A DNA stretch of 64,000 nt from Cytophagaceae bacterium ABcell3 (GCA_030913385.1 CP133159.1:1572584-1636583), one strand, 5' to 3'. Shown: positions 1 through 9,321, numbered from the stretch's first letter. Notes: generated by a model not told the origin, from the letters alone. Numbers and translations are program-made.

Positions 1-1
1 C

Positions 2-1252
2 ATGCCATTTTTTATAGGAGTACTTTTTTTAATATTTTTTGCTTCAACATCCTCTGCCCAAAATGAGACGGCAAACTGGATAATGCCTCTCTATGCCGAC
101 AACGAGGAGCTGTATCATGTAAAGTTTAGTTTTAACGGTAATACTCTAGAAGAGGAAATCAATATCAGAAACGACGATTCACCTATTTTTTATGAACCAA
201 ATTTAACTAGTTCCTCTATGTCAGACAGGGAAGGGAATCTTTTGTTCTATACAATCAGCAGAACATATACCCGCGACCACCGCTTAATGCCGGGACTCCA
301 GGAAACCGACAGTTTGAGTCGTATTTATCAAAGCCTGACGATCCCTGTACCTGGTACCCAAAATCTTTTCTACATTTTTTCGCTTTATAGGCGTTCCGTT
401 CTTCGGAATACCAAACTTGATTATTCAGTGGTTGATATGAGAAAAAATGGAGGTTATGGAGAAGTGATAGAAAATACCAATATTTTTTCCGGATATCCCA
501 CTCCAGGGTTTACCATCGTCAAGCATTCAGATGGAGAGCACTTCTGGTTTTTTTACTATGATAAGGCGGAAGCGCTTTTCAAGTCACGCAAAATAACAGG
601 TAGTGGCATTGATGAAAACGCAATAACCAGTTCCTTTACTTTTGAATTCCCTGACTGGTGGGAAGGTAGAGGCGAGTTGAACTACAAAGTGTCACCAGAT
701 CAGAAGAAATTAGCGATACTAGTCTCCGCAGAATATAGTTGGGCACAATTTATATATCTATTTGATTTTAATTCCGAAACTGGTGAAGTAAGCAATGGAA
801 GAATGTTGGAAAACATATTAAATAGTGGAGAAGTGATTTATGATGCAGAATTTTCGCCAGATTCTAAACTATTGTATTATAGCCTTGGTGCAGGTATTTA
901 TCAGGTAAATATAAGCCATACCGACACATCTGATATTCAAAGGACGCAGGTAAAACCCTGCCCTTCATCATATTTCACTCGACTACAGCTCGCACAAAAC
1001 GGAAAGATTTATTTCTTTGAGGGTTTGGTGAATAGTTCAATGGGAGTGATACACGATCCTAACCGAGAAGGCATATTGTGCCATGTTGAATTTGAGGAAA
1101 AGTCTTGGCTTTTTTTTTTCTTTTACCTATCCAGGATTTATATCGTCTTATCTCCAACCGGCTTTTTCCTTCCAGAATACCTGCCTTGGAGAGGAAACCA
1201 TTTTTACCTTGACAGATACTACAGTGGTCAGTGCAGATTGGGATTTCGATGA
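2..1252 (+). CDS. N-terminal part of a large T9SS-type secreted protein (frame broken)
   Basis: The frame opens at the window edge with a hydrophobic signal-like segment ending in SAQ. It lacks the usual basic residues, so the true start may lie upstream of the window. Residues 25-360 are beta-rich and resemble the propeller-like N-terminal region of large Bacteroidota surface proteins: motifs such as NGKIYFF and GVIHDPNREG, and phrases like SPDQKKLAI and SPDSKLLYY that look like propeller blades. After about residue 367 (around 1105) the translation turns into low-complexity WLFFFFYLSR text and runs to a chance stop at 1252, while the next frame from 1083 continues convincingly. I read both frames as one gene interrupted near 1100-1121, where there is a run of ten T. 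Enzymatic function is unknown; a surface or extracellular role is inferred from the sorting domain in the other half. Confidence 0.6.
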   Translation: MPFFIGVLFLIFFASTSSAQNETANWIMPLYADNEELYHVKFSFNGNTLEEEINIRNDDSPIFYEPNLTSSSMSDREGNLLFYTISRTYTRDHRLMPGLQETDSLSRIYQSLTIPVPGTQNLFYIFSLYRRSVLRNTKLDYSVVDMRKNGGYGEVIENTNIFSGYPTPGFTIVKHSDGEHFWFFYYDKAEALFKSRKITGSGIDENAITSSFTFEFPDWWEGRGELNYKVSPDQKKLAILVSAEYSWAQFIYLFDFNSETGEVSNGRMLENILNSGEVIYDAEFSPDSKLLYYSLGAGIYQVNISHTDTSDIQRTQVKPCPSSYFTRLQLAQNGKIYFFEGLVNSSMGVIHDPNREGILCHVEFEEKSWLFFFFYLSRIYIVLSPTGFFLPEYLPWRGNHFYLDRYYSGQCRLGFR

Positions 1253-2885
1253 TCCGGGATCAGAAACAGTAAATAGTTTAAATCCTGCTTATACCTTTTC
1301 TTCAGCCGGAGACCATTATGTCCGGTGTACGCTTCATTATGCCAATGGGGAAAGTAAAACCTATGGAAGCAATGTGCGCATCAGGGGACCTCTCGATAGT
1401 ATTGTAAACGATACGACACTTTGTTCCGGAGATACATTTCGTTTTCAGTCCTGTGATCCCGAAACGCTATATGGTTTCAGTGAATCCGTAGAAAATGAAT
1501 ATCACGAGATTACGGTCAATGATACCATTGTGTATGAAACCTCTAACGGGTGCTATCAAGGACGTCAAGGTATAGCTGTTCATTTTCAGCAGAATCATAC
1601 CGTCGACTTGGGGCCAGATACCTTAATCTGTTTTGATGACCTTCCGTATCCCTTGGAATTGCCACTTCTTCCTGAAGCGACCTATTATTGGAGCAACGGT
1701 GACACCATTGCGCAGACATATCTTTCAGAAGCGGGTAACCATTATGCAGCTGTTACCCTGGGTCCTTGTTCTGTCAGGGACTCCATGTACCTGGGTGTTA
1801 CCCCAGCCATGCCTGTGGCAGATCTTGGGACAGATACCTCTTTGTGCACTGGCGATACGCTTGTGCTTGATGTTTCCCAGGAAGGCGCGGAGTACCACTG
1901 GCACGACGGATCCACTGAGCCGTCTTACAGCGTTGTATCTCCTGAACAAATCCGTGTGGACATACTTTTAGGTGGATGTCAAATTGCCGACTCCTTAACG
2001 GTCGCCTTTTATGATGCTCCGGAAGTCAATCTCGGCCTTGATACCACCCTCTGTCAAGGGGACACTTTGTGGCTGAACGTCTATAGTCCAGAAGCAGCGT
2101 ATCTCTGGCAGGATTCATCCGAAGCTCCTGAATATGCTGCATTTGACGAGGGATTACACCATGTCCAGGTTAACAAGGGATATTGCACACGTTCAGACAG
2201 CATATTCCTATCAATCATTGAGCCCCCCTTTCAGCCTGAACAAAAGCAATTTTTTATTTGCGAGGGGGAGTTTCAGGAAGTGGATCTCGCCCAGGAAGGT
2301 GTGTCGCTCCAATGGAGCGACGGCAGCACACATCCCACTTTTACAACAGAACAGCCAGAGGTTTTCCATGTATTTAGGGAAAATCTTTGTGGTTCAGCTA
2401 ATGATACCTTTGAGGTGTTTTTAGAATTTTTCCCGGAACTGGAAATAACAGGTGTGCAAGAAGGTTGTTTAGGTGATACGGTTCTGCTAAAAGTAGCAGG
2501 GGATTTTGACTTTATATGGGACAATGGCAGCGCTGACAGCATTAGAACGGTTGTGCATTCGGGTGAATATTTTGTAGAAGCTTCAAACAGGTGTGGAAGT
2601 TTAAGAGAATCGCACCGGGTTCAACTTGAAGAGTGCTGTGAGGCAGACGACATCCCCAACCTGATCACACCCAATGGTGACCAGAGAAACGATTATTTCT
2701 ATTTTGAGTGCGCCCAATATGGAGGTTGGGAAATAAATATTTACAACCGGCACGGGAAAAGAGTATTTTCAGACAGAGACTATAAAAACAATTGGGATGG
2801 TAAAGGACTCAGCGATGGCGTTTATTATTATCAGTTAAAGAAGGGAAACACCTACCATAAGGGGTGGATCCATCTTTTGAGGTAA
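1083..2885 (+). CDS. C-terminal part of the same protein: Ig/PKD-like repeats plus gliding-motility sorting domain
   Basis: This 600-codon frame overlaps the preceding one by 170 bp. Its first residues do not form a convincing signal peptide, so an independent start at 1083 is unlikely. From about residue 26 (QPAFSFQNTCLGEETIF) it reads as PKD/Ig-like modules. The first contains ADWDFDDPGS, typical of PKD domains. At least three later modules begin with LG-x-DT-x-L-C-x-G/D-DT-L (near residues 176, 248 and 317). The last ~75 residues, from NLITPNGDQRNDYF to GWIHLL, match the gliding-motility-associated C-terminal domain (CHU_C/TIGR04131 type). In Bacteroidota this domain directs cargo through the type IX secretion system to the surface or medium. 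The tail is intact, so the break upstream is either recent, a sequencing error in the homopolymer, or recoded. Confidence 0.75.
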   Translation: MLNLRKSLGFFFSFTYPGFISSYLQPAFSFQNTCLGEETIFTLTDTTVVSADWDFDDPGSETVNSLNPAYTFSSAGDHYVRCTLHYANGESKTYGSNVRIRGPLDSIVNDTTLCSGDTFRFQSCDPETLYGFSESVENEYHEITVNDTIVYETSNGCYQGRQGIAVHFQQNHTVDLGPDTLICFDDLPYPLELPLLPEATYYWSNGDTIAQTYLSEAGNHYAAVTLGPCSVRDSMYLGVTPAMPVADLGTDTSLCTGDTLVLDVSQEGAEYHWHDGSTEPSYSVVSPEQIRVDILLGGCQIADSLTVAFYDAPEVNLGLDTTLCQGDTLWLNVYSPEAAYLWQDSSEAPEYAAFDEGLHHVQVNKGYCTRSDSIFLSIIEPPFQPEQKQFFICEGEFQEVDLAQEGVSLQWSDGSTHPTFTTEQPEVFHVFRENLCGSANDTFEVFLEFFPELEITGVQEGCLGDTVLLKVAGDFDFIWDNGSADSIRTVVHSGEYFVEASNRCGSLRESHRVQLEECCEADDIPNLITPNGDQRNDYFYFECAQYGGWEINIYNRHGKRVFSDRDYKNNWDGKGLSDGVYYYQLKKGNTYHKGWIHLLR

Positions 2886-3066
2886 GGCAAAACCACTTCA
2901 GTCATAAAGTTTTTCCCCATTACCTCTAATATGGCCTTACTTTACCGATTAGTGTGTCTTGCTTGTAGCGGAATAAAACTGTGAGAGGTGCACTCTGTCG
3001 ATCTTCTAGCTTGCAGGGTCGTCTGCATTAGCTGGTGTTGTTAATATTTAGGTCCACCAATATTCA

Positions 3067-3285
3067 TTAATTCATTTTATAAGTTAAGCCAAGCATAACT
3101 CCACAAGAATTTAGCTTCACGTTACTTTCTGAAAATAGGTAACCAAAAGAATGCCGGTAAGTGGGGGTAATATTAATATTGAAATTTTCCCAAAAGTCAA
3201 TATTTGCCCCGAAGCCAACGAAACCTTTAAGTAAGGCACCGTTTGTTGGTATACTATGTGCGCCTTTCCTTAGTCTCGTCTTTTT
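3067..3285 (-). pseudogene. Decayed C-terminus of an outer-membrane beta-barrel protein
   Basis: Read on the minus strand, the frame from an upstream TAA (3286-3288) to the TAA at 3067-3069 gives about 72 residues. They include KGAHSIPTNGALLKGFVGFG, then NIDFWENFNINITPTYRH and finally GVMLGLTYKMN. The alternating pattern, the NINITPTYRHSFGYL strand and an end in a short aromatic strand (GLTYKMN) are what I expect of the last strands of an outer-membrane beta-barrel (OMP_b-brl/PorT-like class). There is no ATG in the frame and no recognisable barrel further upstream, so this is a fragment rather than a gene. It may be left from a deletion when the neighbouring operon or surface gene was rearranged. 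Confidence 0.5.
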
Positions 3286-3507
3286 TTACGTATATTTTTG
3301 GGATTTTGCGTATTTATACGTAACACATGTAATTGCTTATTATGCATCCTTCTGCCTAATTACTTCAGTTCTTAATTGTCGTTTAGTAAATCGTATCGCC
3401 TGTTTTTTATTGATTCAGCGCATGTTTAGTCCTTGATTGGTTCTAGTTTTATATGAAAAGGATATTTTATAGCACTTAAGAAAGAAAATTAAGATTTTTT
3501 AGAATAT

Positions 3508-3552
3508 TAAGTATAAATACTTAGTAAATGTGTAAAATACTTATTATGTTTG
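3508..3552 (+). promoter_or_regulatory. Candidate promoter and operator of the nrt-type operon
   Basis: TATGTTTG at 3545-3552 fits the Bacteroidota -7 consensus TAnnTTTG. A TTG at the ideal -33 distance is not seen. Near that position lies the perfect palindrome TAAGTAT-aa-ATACTTA (3508-3523), whose right half AAATACTTA recurs at 3535-3543. A regulator binding there could stand in for, or block, -33 recognition. This is inference; only the palindrome and the box are directly visible. Confidence 0.3.
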
Positions 3553-3625
3553 ATACGTAATTGCACGAAGTTATAACGCTCGCAATTGTCATAGAACTTA
3601 ATTTATAAAAGGTAACAATCTCTAA

Positions 3626-5023
3626 ATGAAAGTAATTATGTACAACATCAGAAATCTTTTGCCTCTATTTTTAATAACCCTGATGCTCAACGGTTGTGGG
3701 GGCGGATCGGAAACTGAAAATGTGTATACAGGAACCGCTGATATTCCTGAAACCTTATTAGAACTTGAAAAAGATGAGTTGAAGTTTGGTTTTATCAAGC
3801 TTACGGATATGGTGCCGTTGGCAATTGCTAAAGAAAAAGGTTTTTTTGAAGATGAAGGCTTATATGTGACGCTGGAAGCACAGGCGAACTGGAAAGTGCT
3901 TTTGGATCGGGTTATTTCTGGCGAATTGGATGGTGCGCACATGCTGGCCGGTCAACCTATAGCGGCATCTATTGGCTTTGGTACCAAAGCAGATGTGGTT
4001 ACACCTTTTAGTATGGACTTAAACGGAAATGGTATTACGGTTTCTAATGAAGTGTGGGAGCTAATGAAGAAAAACCTGCCTATGGAAGACGGTAAACCAG
4101 TGCATCCAATTAAGGCAGACGCTTTGCTCCCTGTGTTAGAGGAATATGATGATAAAGGTAAGAAGTTTAAGATGGGTATGGTTTTTCCGGTGTCAACGCA
4201 TAACTACGAACTTCGCTACTGGTTGGCAGCCGCAGGAATTCACCCAGGACTTTATACAGAAAATGATGTTACAGGTACTACCAATGCGGATGTATTACTT
4301 TCTGTGACTCCACCACCACAAATGCCTGCTACGCTTGAATCTGGTACTATAGACGGATATTGTGTAGGGGAACCATGGAACCAGCAAGCTGTGGTCAAAG
4401 GTATTGGCGTTCCGGTGGTGACAGACTATGAAATATGGAAAAATAATCCTGAAAAGGTGTTTGGTGTGACCAAGAAATGGGCAGACGAACACCCAAATAC
4501 GATGATAGCGGTGACTAAAGCACTGATCAGAGCGGCCAAATGGCTAGATGCTAACGATGGCGCTAATAGGGAAGAGGCGGTAAGAATTTTATCTCAATCT
4601 GAATACGTAGGGGCAGACTATGAGGTAATCGCTGCAAGTATGACCGGTACTTATGAGTATGAAAAAGGCGACAAAAGACCACTGCCTGATTTCAATGTAT
4701 TTTACAAATATGATGCTACTTATCCATTTTATAGTGACTGTATTTGGTACTTGACCCAGATGAGAAGATGGGGACAGATAGGCGAAGCTCAAACGGATGA
4801 CTGGTATAAGGAAACGGCGAAAAGCGTATACCTGCCTGATGTATGGAGAAAAGCAGCCCAGGCATTGGTTGAAGACGGTCACCTGACGCCATCAGAACTT
4901 CCTGAAACAGATGGTTACAGGGCACCAACGGATGAATTTATCGATGGTATCCTATATGACGGAAAGCAACCTAATGCATATTTGAATAAACTTGAGGTAG
5001 GGCTTAAAGATGAAGTTCTTTAA
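3626..5023 (+). CDS. nrtA: NrtA/CmpA-type substrate-binding lipoprotein of an ABC importer
   Basis: A 465-residue protein with a lipoprotein signal: a hydrophobic stretch ending in LNGC, with lipidated Cys at residue 24, followed by a Gly-Ser-Glu linker. The body matches the NrtA/CmpA family (nitrate/nitrite or bicarbonate binding). It has [20 protein letters not shown] followed by the GFFEDEGL segment, the [20 protein letters not shown] segment, the [20 protein letters not shown] region and [13 protein letters not shown]. In this family the mature protein delivers an oxyanion to the membrane permease. A second in-frame ATG lies four codons downstream; the first is kept because it adds a lysine to the n-region. 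The permease follows after 17 bp and two ATPases further on, so this is the first gene of the transporter. Sequence alone does not separate nitrate from bicarbonate or another anion. Confidence 0.85.
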   Translation: MKVIMYNIRNLLPLFLITLMLNGCGGGSETENVYTGTADIPETLLELEKDELKFGFIKLTDMVPLAIAKEKGFFEDEGLYVTLEAQANWKVLLDRVISGELDGAHMLAGQPIAASIGFGTKADVVTPFSMDLNGNGITVSNEVWELMKKNLPMEDGKPVHPIKADALLPVLEEYDDKGKKFKMGMVFPVSTHNYELRYWLAAAGIHPGLYTENDVTGTTNADVLLSVTPPPQMPATLESGTIDGYCVGEPWNQQAVVKGIGVPVVTDYEIWKNNPEKVFGVTKKWADEHPNTMIAVTKALIRAAKWLDANDGANREEAVRILSQSEYVGADYEVIAASMTGTYEYEKGDKRPLPDFNVFYKYDATYPFYSDCIWYLTQMRRWGQIGEAQTDDWYKETAKSVYLPDVWRKAAQALVEDGHLTPSELPETDGYRAPTDEFIDGILYDGKQPNAYLNKLEVGLKDEVL

Positions 5024-5040
5024 AAATCAAATTTTGAATT

Positions 5041-6054
5041 ATGAAAGAGAAATTTATTCAAACACTTACAATCTCTGGTTTTGGTTGGAGTGTGCCTTTC
5101 TTTAAAATCTTTACAGGAGAGGTCAACAAAGAACAGTTAATGAGCATTTGGCGTGGGCTGGGTATCCCGGTAGTTTCCATTTTTATTTTCCTTTTGCTTT
5201 GGGGGTATGGCGCTTCTAAAATAGATACCAGCCTTGGAAAAGTGCCAGGACCTATAGAAGTCTATGCGGCTGCTCAAGGTTTGTATGCTGATCATTTGGC
5301 AGAAAGGGCAAAAAAAGCATCTTTTAATGAAAGACAGGCGGCGCGGAACCAAGCTATTTTGGCAAGTAATCCCAATGCCCAGATTAAAGTAAGGGACTAT
5401 GCGGGTAAGCCTACTTATCTCGACCAGATCTGGACCAGTCTTTTGACTGTGTTTGCAGGGTTTACCATTGCTTCTTGTATTGCTATTCCTCTCGGTCTCA
5501 TTTGTGGAATGAGCCGAAACGTGATGGCTGCCTTTAACCCACTTATTCAGGTATTCAAGCCTGTTTCTCCTTTGGCTTGGCTGCCTATTGTGACCATGAT
5601 TGTGAGTGCGCTTTATGTTAGTAATGATGGCTGGTTTGCCAAATCTTTCATCATTTCAGCTATTACCGTATCGCTTTGTTCTTTATGGCCAGGATTGATC
5701 AATACGGCGCTGGGTGTAGCCTCTATTGATAAGGATTACCTGAATGTGGCCAAGGTTTTAAAATTAAGTCCACTGCGCAAAACGTTCAAAATCGTACTGC
5801 CTGCTTCTATGCCTTTGATTTTTGCAGGTCTTAGGATCTCGCTTGGTGTGGGGTGGATGGTGCTTATTGCTGCTGAAATGTTGGCCCAGAACCCAGGTCT
5901 TGGAAAGTTCGTTTGGGATGAGTTTCAAAACGGAAGCAGTCAGTCGCTTGCCAGGATTATGGTGGCAGTGTTTACTGTAGGAATTGTTGGCTTTGCTTTA
6001 GACAGGGTCATGGTTATGCTTCAGAAGCTTGTTAGCTTTAAGCAAGTATCATAA
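5041..6054 (+). CDS. nrtB: NrtB/CmpB-type ABC transporter permease
   Basis: A 337-residue inner-membrane permease of the BPD_transp_1 (nitrate/sulfonate/taurine) class. Residues about 38-60 form a first membrane segment ([17 protein letters not shown]). A long soluble insert (about 70-130) is rich in Lys, Ala and Gln, and further membrane segments start near residue 133 ([20 protein letters not shown]). The coupling EAA-like loop reads [20 protein letters not shown] and is followed by the ATPase-contacting stretch [19 protein letters not shown]. It starts 17 bp after the lipoprotein gene and belongs to the same transcript. The next transporter gene is 260 bp further on, a gap that carries a dispersed palindromic repeat, so the ATPase genes may be expressed at a different level. 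The length is slightly above cyanobacterial NrtB because of the insert. Confidence 0.85.
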   Translation: MKEKFIQTLTISGFGWSVPFFKIFTGEVNKEQLMSIWRGLGIPVVSIFIFLLLWGYGASKIDTSLGKVPGPIEVYAAAQGLYADHLAERAKKASFNERQAARNQAILASNPNAQIKVRDYAGKPTYLDQIWTSLLTVFAGFTIASCIAIPLGLICGMSRNVMAAFNPLIQVFKPVSPLAWLPIVTMIVSALYVSNDGWFAKSFIISAITVSLCSLWPGLINTALGVASIDKDYLNVAKVLKLSPLRKTFKIVLPASMPLIFAGLRISLGVGWMVLIAAEMLAQNPGLGKFVWDEFQNGSSQSLARIMVAVFTVGIVGFALDRVMVMLQKLVSFKQVS

Positions 6055-6148
6055 TCATTTTAAAAAAAGTGGATTGAACCGCCAGGTATGAGGGAATGTC
6101 GGATAATCCAGCTTAAAATCGGCTAGAGGAGGGGACTAGTCGATTTTT

Positions 6149-6192
6149 AACCTAGATTATGCAATAGAAAGTTCTAATGCATATTTCAGGTT
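6149..6192. repeat. Dispersed palindromic repeat, copy A (44 bp)
   Basis: Begins AACCTAGATTATGC and ends GCATATTTCAGGTT, which are near-perfect inverted repeats of each other. The inner core is ATAGAAAGTTCTAATGC. The same core and ends recur at 14356-14497 and 28968-29027. It lies in the 260-bp gap between the permease and first ATPase gene. Confidence 0.7.
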
Positions 6193-6314
6193 CAATCACC
6201 CTTCAGGTCAACAGTTTTCGCAGACTAAAAAACATGAGGGCAAGTGTCTTAATGGAATAGGTCAGCTAGAAACCTTGGTGTAATGTTGGGTTCAAACCTT
6301 AAAAACTAATAATC

Positions 6315-7172
6315 ATGCTGCAACTACTAAATGTATATAAAGGGTACGGTACAGGATCAAACCGGGTTGAGGTATTGGAAAACATCAACCTTCATGTAGA
6401 GGAAGGGGAGTTTGTATCTATAGTAGGGTTCACAGGAAGTGGAAAAACTACGCTTATCAATCTCATCAATGGATTGCTCATGCCCGACAGGGGTCAGGTG
6501 CTTCTCAATGGCAAACCTATCGAAGGCCCCGGCCCAGACCGTGGGGTGGTTTTCCAAAACTACTCTTTGTTGCCTTGGCTGACTTCTGGTGAAAATGTGC
6601 TGATGGCTGTAAAGGAAGTATTCCCGGACTGGAGCAAATCTCAGTATAGGTCTCACCTGGAAAAATACATGGAAATGGTAAACCTTTCCCATGCGATCAA
6701 TAAATACCCTGCCGAGCTTTCAGGAGGTATGCGGCAAAGGGTGTCTGTAGCCAGGGCATTGGCCATGCAACCTCAGATTCTACTGATGGACGAGCCGCTT
6801 AGCGCCTTAGATGCCTTGACTAGAGGGTCTATCCAAAAAGAAATTGACCATATCAGGGAGGCAGAAAAGAAGACCATTGTAATGATTACCAACGATGTGG
6901 ACGAAGGAATTCTTTTGTCAGACAGGATCATCCCTTTGAACCCTGGGCCAAATGCCAAACTAGGGCCAGCCTTTGATATCAATATAGAGCGGCCAAGGGA
7001 CAAAGTGGCTATGAACAGTAATCCTGATTTCATACGGATCAGGAATGAAGTTACCAAATACTTGTTAGATGCCGGTGCCGAAAGTGGAAAGGCCAGCAAA
7101 GGCAAATATGAACTCCCTGATTTAGAACCTATCGACTTAAGGGTGGGAAGTAAAGTTTTCTCCTTTTCTTGA
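6315..7172 (+). CDS. nrtC: NrtC-like ABC ATPase with Asn in place of the switch histidine
   Basis: A 285-residue ATP-binding subunit. Walker A is GFTGSGKT (38-45), the Q-loop Gln is near 81, the signature is LSGGMRQRV (135-143) and Walker B is ILLMDE (155-160). The switch region reads MITNDVDEG, so the position normally held by His (VTHD) is Asn193. The extra ~50 residues after the nucleotide domain ([14 protein letters not shown] onward) resemble the tail of nitrate-class ATPases; the large NrtA-like domain of cyanobacterial NrtC is absent. A second, different ATPase follows after 34 bp, which points to a heterodimeric engine. [17 protein letters not shown] is characteristic of the nitrate/taurine/sulfonate ATPase family. 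Confidence 0.8.
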   Translation: MLQLLNVYKGYGTGSNRVEVLENINLHVEEGEFVSIVGFTGSGKTTLINLINGLLMPDRGQVLLNGKPIEGPGPDRGVVFQNYSLLPWLTSGENVLMAVKEVFPDWSKSQYRSHLEKYMEMVNLSHAINKYPAELSGGMRQRVSVARALAMQPQILLMDEPLSALDALTRGSIQKEIDHIREAEKKTIVMITNDVDEGILLSDRIIPLNPGPNAKLGPAFDINIERPRDKVAMNSNPDFIRIRNEVTKYLLDAGAESGKASKGKYELPDLEPIDLRVGSKVFSFS

Positions 7173-7206
7173 TATTTTTTTGTAAAATTTCCAAGCTAAA
7201 GACATC

Positions 7207-8019
7207 ATGATAACAGAATCAATAGTAAATAAAAAGACGGTAAAGTCTGACAAGGTAATGTTGAACTGCATAGACCTATCTAAGGTTTATCCAACACCTA
7301 AAGGGCCTTTTGTAGTATTGGAAGGCTTTAACATGAAGATCAAGCAAGGGGAGTTTATCTCTATTATAGGGCATTCGGGTTGCGGTAAATCTACGGTGCT
7401 TTCTATGATCGCAGGGCTTAACGACATATCCAAAGGTGGAATCGTCCTTGATGGAAAACATATAGATGGTCCCGGTCCTGACCGTGCTGTGGTTTTTCAG
7501 TCGCCAAGTTTATTTCCATGGATGTCTGCATTGGAAAATGTAATGCTCGGTGTCAGGCAGGTGTTTCCTCATGCAACCAAAAAGCAAAGGGAGGATATCT
7601 GTAAATACTACCTAGACAAAGTAGGCTTAGGGGATTCTTTCAATAAAAAAGCATCCGAGATGTCTAATGGAATGCAGCAAAGGGTAGGTATTGCACGGGC
7701 TTTTGCTTTAAAGCCCAAGATACTTTTACTGGACGAGCCATTTGGGATGTTGGACAGCCTTACACGTGCCGAACTTCAAGAGGTGCTTATGGAGGTTTGG
7801 CTCAAGGAAAAGATAACAGCTATTATGGTTACCCACGATGTGGATGAAGCCATTTTCCTTTCGGACCGGGTTATTATGATGACCGGCGGCCCTTATGCCA
7901 AGGTAGGAGACGAGCTAAACGTGCATTTGCCAAGACCTCGTGAGAAAAAAGCTGTTCTGGAGCACCCTGACTACTATGTTTTAAGAGAACATCTTATCAG
8001 TTTCTTGGAAGGCCATTGA
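7207..8019 (+). CDS. nrtD: NrtD-like ABC ATPase with variant signature motif
   Basis: A 270-residue ATP-binding subunit. Walker A is GHSGCGKS (55-62), Walker B is ILLLDE (172-177), and the switch His is 210 in VTHDVDEAI. The signature is MSNGMQQRV (152-160) instead of LSGGQ, so the first glycine is Asn. Together with the neighbouring ATPase it would form one consensus ATP site (Walker A/B/His from this protein, LSGGM from the other) and one degenerate site. The family (NrtD/TauB/SsuB) powers uptake of nitrate, bicarbonate or sulfonates; the linked CmpA/NrtA-type lipoprotein favours the first two. About 17 residues precede the core; an internal ATG at codon 18 is an alternative start. It is the last gene of the transporter cluster, and I see no strong hairpin terminator directly after it. 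Confidence 0.8.
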   Translation: MITESIVNKKTVKSDKVMLNCIDLSKVYPTPKGPFVVLEGFNMKIKQGEFISIIGHSGCGKSTVLSMIAGLNDISKGGIVLDGKHIDGPGPDRAVVFQSPSLFPWMSALENVMLGVRQVFPHATKKQREDICKYYLDKVGLGDSFNKKASEMSNGMQQRVGIARAFALKPKILLLDEPFGMLDSLTRAELQEVLMEVWLKEKITAIMVTHDVDEAIFLSDRVIMMTGGPYAKVGDELNVHLPRPREKKAVLEHPDYYVLREHLISFLEGH

Positions 8020-8103
8020 TGAATTTGCCAAAGGAATTTAAAACCTTCTCTGCGTAAACAATTGGTGCGGATCACTTCTTTTTAAATAAAAAAGGAAAAA
8101 AAT

Positions 8104-8829
8104 ATGGTCCGCTATTTTATTACAGGCGCTAGTCGTGGTTTGGGAAAGGCAATGGCCCTTGAGTTATTGGATAACCCACAATCGAGGGTAACAGGGATCT
8201 CCCGAAAGCAAGGGATTATGCATGATCATTACAGCCACATAACGCTTGATCTTGCTGACTCAGATTTAATATTGAAAACAGCACCTGAAATTTTTGAAAC
8301 AGAGGAAGGCTTAGAAAAAATTGTCCTGATCAACAATGCAGGAACACTCGGGCAAGTGGGGTATCTTGGGAGTATAGAAAGTGAGAACATGCAGAGGGCA
8401 ATCAATGTAAACCTTACTTCCCCAGCGATCCTGGTCAATGAGTTTATTAAAGCGTACCGAGACCTCCCCGTGCATAAGACAATAATCAATATAAGTACCG
8501 GAGCCGCCAAACAGCCAGTGGACGGATGGAGTGCCTACTGTTCCTCAAAAGCAGGCTTGGATATGCTTGCTCAAGTAGGCGCCAAAGAGTCTAAGTTTCA
8601 TAAATTTGATATCAGGCACTATGCAGTTTCTCCAGGTATACTAGACACCGATATGCAGTCAGAAATCAGGACAGTCAATAAAGAAGACTTTTCCAGAATA
8701 GATGAATTTATCGAATACAAAAAGGAAAACATGCTGGTGTCCCCTGAAAAAGTAGCAAGTCAACTCCTTCAGTTGCTAGATGAAGAAGATAAAGTCCAAA
8801 AGCCTTTAGTTTCTGTTAGAGAGCTGTAA
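8104..8829 (+). CDS. Short-chain dehydrogenase/reductase (SDR)
   Basis: A 241-residue classical SDR: cofactor motif TGASRGLG (7-14), NNAG (77-80), catalytic Ser131, Tyr145 and Lys149 in YCSSK, and SPG at 176-178. These predict a cytosolic NAD(P)H-dependent oxidoreductase with a Rossmann fold. The length and the layout resemble the sepiapterin/benzil reductase (YueD-type) subgroup, but the substrate cannot be assigned. It starts 84 bp after the transporter ATPase gene in the same direction, so co-transcription is possible though the functional link is unclear. The gene ends just before a repeat-rich non-coding region. Confidence 0.8.
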   Translation: MVRYFITGASRGLGKAMALELLDNPQSRVTGISRKQGIMHDHYSHITLDLADSDLILKTAPEIFETEEGLEKIVLINNAGTLGQVGYLGSIESENMQRAINVNLTSPAILVNEFIKAYRDLPVHKTIINISTGAAKQPVDGWSAYCSSKAGLDMLAQVGAKESKFHKFDIRHYAVSPGILDTDMQSEIRTVNKEDFSRIDEFIEYKKENMLVSPEKVASQLLQLLDEEDKVQKPLVSVREL

Positions 8830-8901
8830 AGGAGAGGAAGCATTTGTAGGGTAATGGGGGTAAATAAGGCAGGTTTTTGTATAGTAATGATTTGTTATAA
8901 A

Positions 8902-9050
8902 CAGCAGAAAACCACAATTTAACCGTCATTGCGAGGCGCCAGGTAGCGTTGGGTAAAGTTCTTGGGTTAAAACGTAAGTCTTTAGTTTTTATAAAAAAAG
9001 TGTTGTTTACCTGTCAGCGTCCCTTGGACCTGACAGCGTAAGTGTTTAAT
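8902..9050. repeat. 149-bp tandem-type repeat, unit 1
   Basis: Runs from AGCAGAAAACC through TTTAACCGTCATTGC to a stem-loop CTGTCAGCGTCC/GGACCTGACAGCG. Units 2 (9158-9306) and 3 (9322-9416) repeat the same order of blocks. TCATTGCGAGGCGCC is like the extragenic palindromes common in bacterial spacers. Confidence 0.75.
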
Positions 9051-9157
9051 AACCTGACGATGAGATTGCTTCGTCGTGTCTCCTCGCAAGGACGTGGTTG
9101 GGTAAGGGTAGTAGTTTGGTTTAATAGTTGACTTTATTATAATCAATAATTATAGTT

Positions 9158-9306
9158 AGCAGAAAACCAGAGTTTAACCGTCATTGCAAGGCGCCTGGTA
9201 GCGGTGGATAAAGTTCTTGATTTTTATTTTAAAGACTTAAGTTTCTTATGAAAAAAGTGTTGTTTACCTGTCAGCGTCCTTTGGACCTGACAGCGTCAGT
9301 GTTAAA
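9158..9306. repeat. 149-bp tandem-type repeat, unit 2
   Basis: Same length and block order as unit 1 with scattered substitutions (GCAAGGCGCCTGG instead of GCGAGGCGCCAGG). It keeps the CTGTCAGCGTCC/GGACCTGACAGCG stem-loop. Confidence 0.75.
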
Positions 9307-9321
9307 TCATTGATTATAAGC

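Larger units (their letters stand above)
2886..3625. other. 740-bp intergenic region
   Basis: AT-rich spacer between the sorting-domain gene and the nitrate-type transporter operon. It holds a remnant of an outer-membrane barrel gene on the minus strand (3067-3285), a perfect AT-rich palindrome (3508-3523) and a candidate -7 box (3545-3552). A 91-codon plus-strand frame at 3161-3436 overlaps the remnant, has no recognisable domain and looks accidental. I see nothing else supportable. Confidence 0.6.

Noticed and set aside
1633-2542. Small frames in other phases inside the Ig-repeat gene
   Set aside because: Shadows of the convincing main frame; no start context or motif.
3161-3436. 91-codon plus-strand frame
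   Set aside because: Overlaps the barrel remnant on the other strand, is AT-rich, has no domain and reads as chance coding.
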